Counted from the first letter of the stretch, positions 10,903 through 25,400 are shown. The stretch is DNA of 64,000 nt from Zygnema cylindricum (GCA_037447655.1 JBBHKE010002866.1:124001-188000), one strand, 5' to 3'. The notes: generated by a model from the sequence alone, not told the origin. Numbers and translations are program-made.

Positions 10903-13900
10903 ATGGTTGCCCTTTTGGGTGTCATGGTTCTTCTATTTATTATTAGAAGGCTTGTCACACTTGAGCAAGCATTTATAATTGGAGAAAGTGCTCTTCAACG
11001 GCCTTCTTTAGAAAAAAAAAAAGTAGATGGAACTCTGAGGAACTATAGACATCAAAATGATACCGTCAGAGTTCTACTTGTGGCCCTACTGTTACCGGCT
11101 GTTGCCTTCTCAAACGACTCCAATCCAGGAGAAAAGTCTGTTGAAAATATTCCTGGACTTCCAGCCGAACTGGTGGAGTCAAATTTCAATTCTTCTTTGG
11201 CAGCAGCGACCACGCCATGGACCCTTGTGGAGTTCTATGCACACTGGTCAGTTTGCTGTTTTCTCCTCGAAGTATTTATTTGAATGTTTATTTGCATTGT
11301 TTTTTTTTTCCTTGTAAAACACCATGAGTGAATGCTAGCAAATAAAACTGACAAATTTGGCGTACTTATCTGGTTAAGCCTATATGGCATTGGGTTGAAA
11401 CCCTGTTTAAAGCAGCGCAGCAGTTAATTATGCGTTAGCCTGTTCCTGAACCTCTAAATATTTCTAATAAAATCATCTGAGCAATTTTTTTCTCCCCTGT
11501 TCTATTTTTTTTCTCTTTCTTGCTCATAGCGTCCTCTTTCTGTTAAGGTCATTATCAGGAATTTCTACTAAGCAAATAGATTATGCACTTCAAGCACATC
11601 GGCAGCGCTTTTACACGAATGCTCTTGTGTCACATTCTTCATCTTCCAAGTTAATTCTTCAAGTTGGGTCAGTGACTTTGAATAATGACTCCTGCCATTC
11701 AGAAAGTTGTTCTAGTCATTAAATGTGGGATCTGTTTTTGTGCTTTCGGTTGTGTTGCAGGTGTCCTGCTTGTCAACATTTCAAGGTTTGCCCAGAGACA
11801 CCCCTTAATTAGTTTGTAAGTCGTTAACAGTAGCACTTCAAAGGTTTGCCACGGATGACAAGTTTTACTACTTTTGACTATTTGGGAAAGGTAGTTTTGT
11901 TTTTGCTTGGATGGTTAATTCATTCTAAAGCGTTTTGGCCTGAGTGAAGGAATGATGAATATCGGGAGGTAATTTACATGTGACTAGATAAGTTAGCAGT
12001 AATCGCTTGAAATGCAACAGGGCCAAGCACAGGGTTCAAATTTCATCTCGTAATAGTTCGTGCACAAGAGAACACTCTCTAGGAATGATGAATATCGGGA
12101 GGTAATTTACATGTGACTTGATAAGTTAGCAGTAATCGCTCGAAATGCAACAGGGCCAAGCATAGGGTTCAAATTTCATCTCGTAATAGTTCGTGCACAA
12201 GAGAACACTCTCTATATTTGTGGTCTCTATATTTGCAGGCGGTTTGAAGGCATGTAGGAGGTAGAAAAGCAAAAGTGAAAGAAAAATCGCTACTTGGGGG
12301 CGGGGGTCTCTTCAGCCACATTATGAACACGTTTCCAATCTGTTCATGTCTCCCTCGGCCGCCTACCCTCACCTCATCTATGTCGCCCGGGTGGACTGCG
12401 CAGATCAGGTAGCAGGTCCTCCCTCGTCTCAGGTTTTCCTGGTTTTTTTCGCGACATGTTATGTTTTCAGGGTGTTTAGGGGATATCTTACAGCTTCTTA
12501 GGAATTTTTTTTGCCGATTCTGTCTTGTTGTGGTTTTTATTGTCTTTCCTGGATAAAGGATCCTGGTGTGTGAATTCCTTGCACACCTTTGGTGGCTGTT
12601 TTTGTTAGTCGTGATGTTTAGCAAGGAATGGTTGGACTTCTTTGTGCATCTTAGCTTTGTTCTCTTCTTGAAGAAGGCACAAGAGTCACAAGCAAGAGAC
12701 AAGAGTTCAAGTCGACAGAGGAGAGAATAGTTTTATGTTTTTATTCTTTTGATTATTATTTTGATTAACTTATTTGAATTTATTTGAGCTGAAACTCTTT
12801 GTCAACTCTTTCTTTTGATGTCATTCATGCCAATGACCCGAAGGGAGAGTCTAAGTGCTCCCATCTTATCCGTCATTTCATGATAGTACCACCATACATT
12901 AAAATGCAGGTCTCGAATATGCACTTCTTCCATATTTCTCCCAATCACCATAACTAGCATCAGCCTGGATCGCTTTCAACCTCGAATCTCTTACAAAACC
13001 TAAGAAAATCTAGGGTAGAGAACCTTCATTGTGTTATGCAGGGAGTTCTATGTTCACGATTCGATGTCTCCCATTACCCCACCATGTTCTTTGGTCGTCC
13101 TTCTGAGATGGCAACTGCTTTTCGCAAAGGGGATGAGGTTGTGGGCAGCATAGAAGAATTACCGCAGGGATATACAGATGTTGCTGTGACGAGGTGGCTC
13201 TCGACACGTCTCGAGCAGTTCTGTCCCTTTCCCACCTCTCCTCTCACTATGCCTTATTAGACCTTTTTCGTCATTTGCATACCTCTCCCATTATTCCGCA
13301 TTTGACTTGTCCCTTCTACCCTGTCACCTCCAAATACCTGTCCAATTACGCCTTGTTTGACTTTTAGGTCTGCCATGTCCATTCCTACTCTCCATAATCT
13401 CCTGTTTGAATCTTTATCACGTTTCTATCCCATAGTGGCGCCTTGACCTTCTCTTTCTCTAGTTTGCATTCCATGTTGTTATCATTCAGTCATAGTGCTT
13501 GTTCATCATGTAGGCGGACCATATTGCTGCGAGGGAATCCTCTCAAACATTTTTGCATTGTAGATGGTTTGTCATTCTTCACAAACAAGTCCCCGGAATG
13601 CTTGTTGCTGTCAATCAGAATTTTCTATGTGAGGTCAGTAGTAGTAAACTTGTGTGAATTTCTTCTGTGTCTCTAATCTGTTCCTTAGCGCAGCCAAATT
13701 GGCCCACAGACCATGGAGGCTCTTATGTGACCTGAGTCTAAACCTTATGTGCATGCAATAGGAAACCAGTCTTTCATTGTAATGGTCCTCACACTAGCTC
13801 TCTTTTTTTTTTTTTTCTTGTTAGCACGCTCCTCTAGATGAATTAGATGGTTTTAAGATGAATGTTTGAGGTCACTACATTGTTCTGTTGTTGTCTCTGA

Positions 13901-16900
13901 CATACCATACAGTCAGCATGGACTTTTGCATTGAATTAAACAATTGTCTGTTGACCTCCTTTTTTATTTTGTTTAATCTTGGGATTTAATTTTGGCATAA
14001 GGACATTGGGTCTCCACTCTGGCAGAACCTTCGAGCTTGATCCAGAAAAGCGACCGGCGGTAGCCGCAACAAAAACCTCAGCCACAGTCACAGTCACAGA
14101 TGTGCCACAAGTAAGGATTGCCTTTCCCCTATCTTTTGTTTCACTCGAGAAGATGTTTGTTTGTATAATCCATTTTTTTTCACCTTCAAAAGTGTAAGTG
14201 CCACAGTCTGTTAAAAAAGAATGTAAAAAACATTGCACTTTATCATCATGTCATACCTACTTGCTTATACCCAACATGTTTGTCTTTAATGCAGCCATAC
14301 AAATGGGTCTCATTGGTCTAGTCTTTGCCAACCAGTTTCTCTGTGGAGATGCTAAACCTCCTCATCTTGGGACGCAGAGGTCTAATGTTTCTGTGTTTTT
14401 TTGCCATTTCAAGTCTGCCCTTTTGGGGATCTCACAGAAACAGCTGCTGAAGGAGTTTTTTTTCAATTGAACTTATTTGGATGTGAAATGTATTGTGTTT
14501 GGTGGAGGATGACAGAGCAAAGCTTCTCTTCACGATATTGAAGAAGCAACAGCCATTGCCTTTGATTTCATTTTCTCTTCTCTGGTTTGTCCATAATCCT
14601 GTTAAAGATGTTCAATTTTTGTTTCTTGTGAGGGCAAAAAAAAAGAGAATGGGGGGAAGGTTCAAAAGTGTGAATGGAAACTTTTATCACTGTAAAGCCT
14701 ATAATATGTACAGGATATTTTTCGTAAATACTGTGTTGAAAAGCTCAAAAAAAATGATACAGGCACATCAGTAGCCTCAGGGGTCCAATTTTTACGCAGC
14801 GGCCTTTTACACGAATACCACTCTTTTTTTTGTTGCTTATAGTCACAAATTTTACCGTTAGGGTTGTCTCAGCAGATGTTTGACCGACATTTCTGTGTTC
14901 CAATTGTAAAAGATGTCCTGCTGCGGAAGATGAACAGTTATTGACATTGCACATAGGACCCAGAAGCACACATTCACTATACTATGCTGGTCCAATAATG
15001 TCGGTGGTCGAATCCGATGCAAAAAGGAGTGAAAGCCTGTGTGCTGGTTTATGCGGTAAATATATTGAGTTTTAGGTCATCTAGTATTTGATAGTAATTT
15101 CTGGCAAGGCATGGCTGGCCATTATTTTCCACAAGGTTGGAGGACTGGTGGGTTTTGAACTTAAGGTCTTGAAGTCTGTAAAGATTAGACAACAGGGTTC
15201 ATGGATGCAATAGTGGGCTTAACACATAGTCTGTTCTAGGAGTTTTCTGCTGAACTTTTTCCAGATCACAGTTGTTACTGCGTAAAGACTCAGGAAGGTT
15301 TGAGTCTTTTTCTGTGTACAACAGAAGATAGTTTATTATTGTTTGCTTTTCATCAGATTGAGGATGTTGGAAACGATTGAATAACATGCCGGTGTCTTGT
15401 TTGTTGTTTCCTGGCCATCGTCTTTTTTTCTTCTGGCGAACTGATGCTGTTTTTTTTTTAAGTCTTCTGAGAATTCCAATTGTTGTCCCTGATTTTTTTT
15501 TGGCGTTCATCTCTTTAATGATACCTACTTTGTTATCACGTTTTTTGCTTTTTTTTTATGTTGTTAAAGTATTCTTTGTGTTTAACCGGAGCATTTACCT
15601 TCTCAAGTTGATAGGCAGTAAAGATGGAAGCGTACAAAGGGCGGTTTTTGTGGGACGTCGTAGATGGGACACTCTGATGGAATCTTTATTTGGGGGATTT
15701 CAATTGGGGAATGAACAGAGACTGACTCCTCCTATTCGACGAGCACTTGTCAAAGTGCTTCCAGTGTTGGCAGCTCATCACCCTTCCACACAGTAATTTC
15801 TTGTTTCCCTCCCATGGTTTTAAAGCTCTAATCTAGAATAAGGAGACGAAGATCCTCCTTTCTTGTGCTTTCTTGTGGGTTCCCTTTTTGCAAGTAATGG
15901 AACCTCCTCTTATGGTTCTATTTTTTATTGGCGACTTGCCATGTTGTTTTCAACTTGTCCTCTGATTCAAAGTTCAGGGGAGGGAAGTTTTCAAGAGCAA
16001 TTCTTTTTGAAACCTGAAACCTTTAAATTTGTCGATTCTGAGCTTGCTTTTATGTTCATTTTTATTTCTTTGTTCATTAGTTTTTCAAGGACACTTTAAG
16101 TTACAATCCTATAGGCTCACTGAAGCTTTTCTATATTAGATTGAAATGATTTCCTCGCTTTTATATATTTGATCTTTGATTACAACTTTATATACTTCTG
16201 TTAAACTTAAAAAAGGAGAATTTTCCCGCAGTTGCCGACAAGGCAGTGCCAACCTGTTGGCTCTCCTTGATGACGTGTGGCCTCAAGATGAAACTGGAGG
16301 GGAAGACATAATAAATTTGGAAGAATTGAAAAAACAGAAAATTTGCGGACCTGGCGTGCCTCGTGGATATTGGGTAAGTGCATTGGCTTTGAGAGTATGA
16401 CCCTCATAGTGTCTTAAGGAAAGAAAATGGGAGGGATTTAAATTCCCGGGTTTATCTTGACTTTAACTTCAGCGTCTCTAAGCTTCTCATTAGTGGAAAT
16501 GTGTTGGAGCAGAACGAAATATCGGTAACAGTCAGGGCAGGGGTTCTCTCTACTGAAAGAACACCTTTCATCAGCAGTAGAGTGTTGTTGAGGGTGAATC
16601 AGATGAATATGTTTTAAGTACAATATATGGGTCTGTGAGGAGCGTGTTTGAATGAATTGTACCAGCAATTGTGTGGTTATGTGAGGAGATGAAATTAGAG
16701 ACCATTCGATGATGACAACAGAAGATATTCATTCCAAAAAGCAACTTTGCGAAGACCCAAACATGATTCATAGTCTTTACATGTTACAGATGCTGGAAAC
16801 ATTGTATTGTTTTCTAAGCGTTTTTCTTGTGATTACTTTTCGATGAGCTGGGTATGGCGTTCACTATATTGGCCAGGCTGCAGTAATTGATTGGTATATG

Positions 16901-19900
16901 CCATTCCTAACTTTTTTCAAGTATATCACCAAATCGACAATATTGCAGTATATATCATCTTAGTTTTTGTTCTAATTCTTTCGACATTTTTCCATTTATT
17001 AGGATGTCACTCTGGCGATCATCCTCGGAATATCCTAGTTATCGACAAGAAAGGGCAAATTTAAGCAGTTTAGTGAGGAAAAAAGAAGTAACGGGAGGAG
17101 ATCCAAAAAAGAAAGGACAGTAAAAATTTGGCTCCAAAGAAGCCAAGAAAAGCCTGTCAGAAATGATTTAGAAAAAGCACTTAAACCACTTTTTTCTTTT
17201 ATGGAAAAAAATGAAAAAAAAAACTGAAGTGGATCTCCTTATTCCCAAATTGGCACAGATTAAGACTATAGTTGGTAGACTTAATCTGGTTGGAAAAAAA
17301 AACAAACACACACACACACACACACACTTGACTGAAAAGTCTAAAAAAGTCTGTACTGGAAAAAATTGATGTATCTTGACTATATTGACCAGCACGCAGT
17401 ACTAGAGTACTTTACGAAACTGTACCGTCAGTTGCAAACGCTACGATATGAAACACTGGTTTTTCTAAAGCAACCTTTTGTGCTGGTAAGAATTACCCTT
17501 TGTGATAAATGAGCTATTGTGGATGGGTTGCAGAAAGAATGTAAGGGGAGCAAGCCTGGAACTCGTGGATACAGGTGTGTATTCCTTTTGTTAAGAACAA
17601 AGGTGCTCGAGCTTCTGTTTCCTGTCCTTCACCTTTGTCTATTGGGGTTTTCATCTTTCCAGCCTGATTTCGCCACTGTTGGTAGTTCGGTGTCGCTATC
17701 ATCAATTCCACTTTTTTTTAAAATACAATTTGGTTCTTTAGGTGAACAAAACAATGACATTGCATTATGCCCAAATCTGCATGATACACTCTAACACAGA
17801 AGGTGATTTGAACCTCACATTATCTACAGAGTAGACTGGCATTTACGACGTTTTATTAAAACAGGCTGAAAAAATGGGAAGAATTTATTAGCTCTTATCA
17901 GCAATCCTCAGTGTCCTTGGAAAGTGCCTATGGACAGTCTACGCTTTAATGGTCCTTTAATATTTTTTAACCTTGGACTACTGAATAATGTTTGTACCTT
18001 TTAATCACATATATGGGCGGCATGGTCCATGTTGACTGACCAATCCTAACTTAGTTCTATTCTCTCTAAATTGGCTATTAGTAATAGTTCCTTTACCGAA
18101 ATAACGACAGACGCACTATCCCAATGTAAGTTGTACTATCAGATGGTGCTATGAAGTGTTTGGTCCTTTGAGAAGGTTATGTGGGCCCTGTAATGGCTCT
18201 CCTCCACGATTCCTCCTCCCTCGTGCACTTAAAAACTCAGATAACTGATGAAGGTCACGCCATTTCGCGGCACTTGCACTCATTTTGTGCACTCGGAAAT
18301 TTTGGGAACAATTCTTGCTGCTTGTAAGATGATTGCTGTTAGGCATGGAAGTTTTTGTAACCTCGATACTCGCTGTTCTTTATTCGGCAGTAAGTGTTGA
18401 GGTGAATGAGACTCAAAGCATTCAGCCACTCACTGACGGAATAATTGTGTGCAAAGGACCATGTCAAGGTCGTATTTGCATGGAAGTTTGATATTTTTTG
18501 AAGATTTTATTGGTTTTGACAGTTTTTGTTGGTGGCAGTTGTGGGCTGTGGCTTCTCTTCCACTCTCTCACGGTTCAGCTGGACCCCTCTGAAGGGCCGG
18601 CCGGGCTGGGTGCCATCCTCACCTTTGTGGAACACTTTTTTGGGTGCGGGACGTGCCGGAAACACTTTGTGGCCATGGCGAAAAGGTAGGTGGAGGGAAT
18701 TGGTGGGAGGTGGAAGGTTTTCAAAGGAATAAAGGTAGTGAGCTGATCCAATCTTTTCACTTCTTGGAAATTTAAATAATCCGTAGTTTTTTTGTGTGTT
18801 GTAATGAGAGTTTGATGAGTCTGTGGGGGCAGGAGGAACATGACTGAAGTGGCCACAGGGAGGGCAGCAGTCTTATGGCTATGGGGAGCCCACAATGAGG
18901 TCAGCAATTCGAAGAAATCTCTTCCATGGGCTTTTTTTTTTTTTTGGGTGAAAAGACTCGATTTTCTTATGTAGAAATTCAAAGCGATCAAAACATTCAC
19001 AGCTGAATCAGCCAATCCCGTGTGAGAGTGTGACAGGTGAACGCTCGACTTGCGAAAGAGGAAGCTTCGGATGACACGAGGGGAGACCCAGAGTATCCAA
19101 AACGCCAATGGCCGCCCGCGTCTCTATGTCCACAGTGCCGTAACGGAGAACAGGGTTCATGGGATCTGAACGAGGTTTACAAATTCATGGTGGGATACTT
19201 TAAACATCCACTGGAAGATCACAGCAAAAGTAAGACTGATACCTCTAAAAGACTTGACATCAAGTTGAACTCATCGGAGGAGGCGACAGTGAAGGATGTT
19301 AAGAAGACACGTGTGGACTATGTGGTGATCCTCTTCCTCTTCATTCTTGTGATCCTCGCCATGGCTACTGTGCGGTCCAAGAGCTGGTGGCCAGCTCAGC
19401 ACAGACGGAGAAAGTAAGGAGCAAACAAGCCCAGTGTGAGGCCTTTTGGGGGAATGAATGCGGTCGCTTTGTTTCCGTTTGTTTCTGTTGCTCTCACCCA
19501 CGGGGAGATAGGCTGGTGTACTATCTCGTCCAAATGAAATGAGTATCGCTGGATTATTGTACTGATTCATCCGGTACAGGGGTGGTCAACTCTTGTGTAT
19601 GGATCTTTCCATGTTTAAACGGCCTGTAGTAACTGGCAAGTGTGTTGTATTCAACACATTTAGGGAGACAACACAGTTTTTATCTCTTTAATGGTCCTTT
19701 TTGGGACAAAGGCCATAGCAGAGGCCAAGTATATTTCGATTGCCGTTGTTTTTGTAAGGATAGGCTTCAGAGGGAATGGAGTTGTCGACTGCAAAGGTCA
19801 CTTTTGGTGTGGACCTTTTCAAAATGCTTATTTATCTCTTACACTAAAGAAAATTTATCACGGTTTTGGGTAATTGTATGGTCTTTTAACCATTATTTAA

Positions 19901-21338
19901 AATACTACAGGAAGTGTACGATTACTCTCGTTTCAAAATGTGAGTTGTTTTTAATAGGCTAACCAGGCTATCATGACCCACATCAATGCGCTGACCTTGG
20001 CCAACTGTTGTCATGTAGTAAAGGTATTCAAGTTATGAATAGATTATTCGACTCTTAGGCCAGCAGTGGGCCAGGTAATTTAGAACAGTTCACTTTTAGA
20101 GTGGATGGTCCGAAATAGCCTGTTTGCAGTGTTGAAGGTGGTATCTGAAGGCGTGTCTTTGGCAATCACTTTCATTCAGGGATTATTGTTAAGTTACAAA
20201 TGGTACAAGTGGTAGATTGTCACATTTTCTTACATTGTCTCCTGATTCATTATTCCACTGGACCGTTGATCCATTGTTTGGTGCCATTCCCAGAGCCGTT
20301 TTTACATTGGCATGGTATGGTACGGTGTGAGATGTGATGTCATTTTATCCGTTTCAGGCAAACTGACGGCGCTAAGTTGTATGGGATGGGCGGAGCTTGG
20401 GGAGGGATGCAGGCTGAGCCGCCGCTGGGGTACGCTGCCGATGTGAGGGAGGGGAGACAAGGCGGGAGCAAAAGGGGGTTGGGTTTCTCATTTCTTTGTT
20501 TTGATGGTTAGGTTTGATGTCGTGCAAAGTTATTCGATTCAAATTTATTGGATTGGGTTTTATATACGGACTTTTTCTCGACGTTTTTTTTTTTTTTTCT
20601 GATGAAGTTAGCTTGTGAGTATCTGTGTCTAGCATTGCTTGGCGAGAGGTCGTGGGTCCTGTCATGAGGTGAACGCCATCTCGTGGGTGATGGATGCGTA
20701 GGAGAAGATGGAGAGCATGGGCATGTTAGAAGGGAGTTGTGTTTGTTGGGGAGAATAGGCAAACAGTTTGGCTGCTTCTAGGTACCCGTGGATTCCGACT
20801 ACAAAAGTCTGGACAGCTTGTGGATTGGAAAGGATCTTTGTGCAAGTGATAGGAAGCATTGTGTGCCAAAGAGTTCGCATATGCCTAACAAATGTACAGG
20901 CAGTCTCCTCTGAAGCACGATACCACAGAAATCACACGGTACTTTGGGAACTGTAGTGCAATAGTAGTGAAACGTTTTCATAGGAACCAAAAGTACAGAA
21001 TTAAGGCATATAAGCACACTGAAGAAAGCGATATATTGATGTCAAATACTTGCTGGATGGCTAAGTGAAAATGTGAATTTTATCTGTAGATTTCATAGTT
21101 TCACTGAAGTAATATTCCACTGTTTTAGGAAATAACACCTTGCGACCAGAAGCGCTGGATTTGTTGCTGACAGATACCTTCAGTTTTTGTCGGCTAAACA
21201 CTTTTGATTGCCAGTTTCTTTCTTTCTTTCTCTCAGGAGAAAGTCAACCCGGAGTACTGCGACCTGACTTTAAGTGACGCGGCCTTACTTGCTTTAATTT
21301 CTCAACACAATCAAGCTTGTGGAACTGTAGATGGTTAA
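10903..21338 (+). CDS. QSOX: Quiescin sulfhydryl oxidase (thioredoxin + Erv/ALR domains, membrane anchored)
   Basis: Thirteen inferred exons: 10903-11246, 11761-11785, 12316-12408, 13042-13217, 14002-14110, 15608-15792, 16232-16373, 17534-17574, 18539-18685, 18833-18899, 19037-19413, 20358-20442, 21237-21338; about 630 residues. QSOX oxidises protein thiols to disulfides with FAD and O2 in the secretory pathway. A thioredoxin domain carries FYAHWCPACQHF, and YVARVDCA with SHYPTMFFG follow. The linker keeps LAAHHPST-CRQGSA. The FAD-binding Erv domain has CGLWLLFHSLT, its active CGTC (about 408-411) and LWLWGAHN; a distal CPQC lies at about 474-477. One membrane span lies at about 538-555. Uncertain points: the start (two hydrophobic segments precede the thioredoxin domain), the left edge of exon 6, and the last two exons. 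If the 19414 donor is not used, the protein stops at 19417 after QHRRRK (569 residues). Confidence 0.9.
11948..12213. repeat. 133-bp tandem duplication in a QSOX intron
   Basis: Two adjacent units, 11948-12080 and 12081-12213, both begin AGGAATGATGAATATCGGG and end AGAACACTCTCT. Only a few substitutions separate them. The repeat lies 100 bp upstream of the exon starting at 12316. Confidence 0.9.
17305..17327. repeat. (CA)n microsatellite in a QSOX intron
   Basis: About eleven CA units, preceded by a run of A, within the intron between the QSOX exons ending at 16373 and starting at 17534. Confidence 0.8.
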
Positions 21339-21687
21339 TGAATGTCTCTGATACTGGTTCCATATGACGCTGGAAAAAGGATGTGAAACTGAAATGCCCT
21401 ATACACTGAAATCAGGCATGAACCTTGAAGTTTGTGAAACCTATGACAATGCAATTGCGCTTACTTTACCATCTGTGTTACTATGTTTGGTTTGACTGGA
21501 AAAGTTAACTTCGATTTCTTTCCAAGACAATCTAGTAGACTAGCAAGAAGACAAGTTGAATTAGTAAGGCGTTTTGAGACACCTGTGAATAAGAAAGGCT
21601 GACAACGTGAGAGCCAAAAGATAGAAACATACATTTTCTTGAAAAGTTCCGTGAATAACCATGATGGACAAAGAGTGCATAGGTGGG
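21339..21687. other. QSOX 3' flank
   Basis: Follows the inferred QSOX stop. It probably holds the 3' untranslated region. I see no coding block before the retroelement relic. Confidence 0.4.
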
Positions 21688-22440
21688 TATAGCCTACACC
21701 GATTCCTTCCGCTCCATGTCTTACGCCCGTTCAGTTGACCACCGCCCCCAGGCTGAGGCCTGGTGTCCCTCATCCACCTTTGCTCGGCTCTCACATTTGC
21801 TCAATAGGCCATGTCCTTCACCCATATGGCATTTTTTTTGCATCGTTGTTCCCATGGGGGGGAGTTGATTCAGGCACACCACTTGTTTGTGACACTGCGT
21901 CATCAATTGTGTCTGAGGGAAAATATTGTGTTCCTCGGCGGATTGACTTCGCTTGCTTGATGGTGACCATCATATTTTTGGTGACATTGTTTTGGCAAAC
22001 CGTGCCCCGGTCACAGGCGTTCGTCAAGTGGCTCGGCATGTTGGAGTAGAGGAGCAAGGTTTACACAGCGTTGCTATAGATGATTTTAGTACGATGGCGG
22101 TTGAGATTTTTGGTTGCCTGGGAGTTGCATGGGATGAGTTCCTTTGCACTTGTGGCGGTGTTCTTTTGAGAGGAGGGCCTATGGGAACCGTCCTGCTTCG
22201 TGTTTTTATCGTAAGTGTCTATCCGTGGCTTTACAGCGACTGCGAGCTTCTATCTTCCTTCTATCCTAATTCAATCTTTGCTGCTACGGATTGTCGACGT
22301 GTTTTGGGACTTCGTGCTCCGGCGAACTTAGGGAATGTAGGGTGTCGCTTTTGTAGTTTTTGTTATGGGTGTGCTATTTGTTGTTGTTTTGCGCTTTTTG
22401 TCCCTTTTGATATCTTTTGTTGATTTGCCCATGTTCCTGT
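21688..22440 (+). mobile_element. Decayed 3' end of an RLE-type non-LTR retroelement
   Basis: In shifting frames this stretch reads like the C-terminal quarter of the long retroelement frame at 43238-46446. Matches include HPPLLGS, FGDIVLANRAPVT-VRQVARHVGV, MAVEIFGCLGVAWDEFL-TC and DCRRVLGL-APA. Frame shifts and stops break it, and no reverse-transcriptase core remains. It therefore looks like a 5'-truncated, old insertion in the same orientation as QSOX, just beyond the QSOX 3' end. Confidence 0.75.
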
Positions 22441-25400
22441 GTTAGTTTCTTACTTCCTACCTGCTTTCCTTTCAATTTGTTTCCACCTTTGTTCACTTTT
22501 TCAGTTTCATTTTATTTTTTTTCCAATGTACCTCCAATTGTTACTATCTTGCTTTCTTACTAATGTCTTAAACTAAATGACCTTTACAGCAGGTAAGCAA
22601 TCCGAAAACGCAAGGAAGTCCAGTTAAGCAACACCAAATAGGAGAAAAACGAAATGATGATAATAGAGAGGTGTCTTTAGATATGATGTCAGAAAAGTTT
22701 GGATTTGAAGAAAGATAAAAGCGTAAAAGAAACCAAGTAGAGAGTACTGACATTTGGTACTTGGAGAGAGAAACATGTTCGAAGTGGTTGTAAAGTTACA
22801 ATACACTGCCAGAAAAACTATGCATAATATTCTTGACCAGTTGGCAGTCAACTTTTCACACCTACCCACCAACTGATTGAAAACTGTGGGAGTAGAAATG
22901 CTTATAAACACTGTTAACTAGTCGACAACCAAATGTGGACATTTGTTTAACATGTAAACGTCACGAGGCTCATAACCACAATTTGCTGTTCATGGCTGCA
23001 CAAAATTGCAGCTCTACTTCTTGTGAAAATTTCCGCATTGTCTCCAGTGCAAATATTACTCTTCTAACAGGAGCCACGTATCCCTTCGTCCCTACATGTG
23101 AATGCTAAACCTTGTACAAAAACCTTGTCTTTTCAACGTTGGAAGAAGAACCATAACCAAGCTTCAACCACTATGAACCCATACCAGCTTAAAGAAAACT
23201 TGGTATGAAAACTTTTTTAGTGTATATGTTCTATTTCCAATCTAGTTGACGTGGACGACTGCGAACTGCGAAAAGTAGTAGTGTTAAGATTGAAACGATG
23301 AGTATCATTAACGCTACTTTGTTCAGAGGGCCAAATAACAGGGATCGAACTAGTGGTCTGAACCCTACTAGCAATTCACTGTGTACTTTTGAATAGCTCA
23401 ACACAAGGAGCGTACCCTCAAGCCGGTTTTGTTTTACTGAATAATGATAAGCTAGACAGGAGGACTGACCTGCCAATGCGAAGAAGTGGTCGTACAAATG
23501 AAGGTGAACTGCTGGCAGACAACAAGAATGTCTACTACCAATATTATCAAAATCATTGGCCGGGAATATTTGTAGCTGAGAGCTTCAATGTGCATGTTTA
23601 TCTCAGCTCTTCAAAAGAATAGAACTTGGAAATTCCAATAATTGTGTGAACAAACTCCTGCCGTGTCTTGTGAAATTAACAAATAACATTCTAGAGCCTC
23701 ATCCCCCAACAATAAAGGGCAAGCATCTATGCCAATTAACAAATACCTATTACTACAAATTTTATTGTATCTAACGGATTCAAGTAAGGAGGTGCCCCTT
23801 CACCTGCCTCAAAGTGGAACGTTCAACTCCTGTAACACAACCCTTCCACTCGGCACCCCTTTGTCGTCTCCCGTGGTCAAAGATTGACAGCTTGACTCAT
23901 CAAGACCATCCCTAATCAAATAACAGTGCTTGGCTATTTCTGCAATAAGAAACTTGCCAAAAATTTGACACAAGAGAGAGAAATTGGTCATCCGATGGTC
24001 CTCAAACCGCTCCAGACTGCCTCAGAAAGCCAATCTTGTACGAGAAATAGAACGCGCGTCGAGGTTGCTGAAGGAGGAGAGAGGGATAGAAATAAAACAA
24101 TCAATTAACTATAGGTATAGAAGGACAGCATCACTAGATCTCTTTGCCTCGAATTTGGGCCACGTAAGGCAAAGAGGTTGGAATGGAGTCCATGTCCCGA
24201 AAGAAAGAGGGAAAGACCCATCAAGATTTAAAAATGAAACCCATCATGCTGCATGGCCAGGATGATGGGAAATAGAAAAAATTGCTAAAGTCAACTAATC
24301 AGAAGTTGTATTGACCACACAGACGCAGATCTCCAAGGCAGAGACTGTTAAAGAATGGTGCAACGACACCCTTGTTTGACGGCATCGGTCGATTGCTGAC
24401 CTGCATTACAGACAAAAACGGAATAAGAAAACTAGATAACCCAAGCTTCCAGCCTATAGTTGATTAAATCAACAGAGAACACCCAAAAGACACATGACGG
24501 GCGTAGCTTAAACTGCTCCATGATCATCACAAAACTTTCAAGCGACTAGGTTTTCTTTTCAAATACATGTTACTTGTTCCAATGACCAAAAAACTGTGAG
24601 CTTGCACTTTGGACTGCACTCAAATATTTACAGACATAGCCTATCCCCAAAAATAAATTGACGCAAGTTAACACTTCCAAATAATGTCAAGTCTATGTCA
24701 TTGGGAATCGTAAATTGACCATAGAGATTCCTAGAAAATCAGTTTTTCAACAGTTTGCACCTTCTGATGTTTCACTTATAACTGGCCAGTTTGGTTTTTA
24801 CCAAACATCGAAATTGAACAAGCTGCTAATGGCTGTTAGGCATCAAAGAAATTTGCCCTAATTTTCAGGCTAAATCGTACAGTTTCAGAGCAAATCGTAC
24901 ACAAATTGCACAAATTTTGCAATTAACCCTCAAAACGAGGATAAAACTTTGAAAGTGTAATCACCCTATGACTATGATACATTGATAAAATGAACGACGC
25001 AGAAGTACGTAAAACCAAATACGTGTAGAATGATTGATTAACCAAACACCTCCAAAGCCAACCATCATTGGGCACATAAAAAGCACTTGTAAAACCTTAA
25101 GTTTGTAAATTACGCATCTCTGCTGTGAATTACAATTTTAGATTGTAGAAAGCAAGCCCAGCAGGCCCTCAGAAGCATAACCCATCTCAACCGAGAACTT
25201 AACAAAATAGACATCAGTAGGGTAATTATATACACAGTCATTCTCACGTTACTGGCCAGCCGTTGTAATTTTACAGAAAACTGCACGATGGACAATAGCA
25301 TATATAAAAGTACCCTATAAGACAAAAAGCAAGGTGGTAGTAAATATGGAAGTGCAAACATGATCCCGGTTCCAACAAACAACAACAAACCACTCTTACC

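Noticed and set aside
11057-11317. ATG at 11057 as the QSOX start
   Set aside because: It is in a different frame from the thioredoxin domain (VEFYAHW), so it cannot encode the protein.
12169-12702. 177-codon minus-strand open frame
   Set aside because: It overlaps the QSOX exon 12316-12408 on the other strand, which matches the family (YVARVDCADQ). The minus frame shows no family motif.
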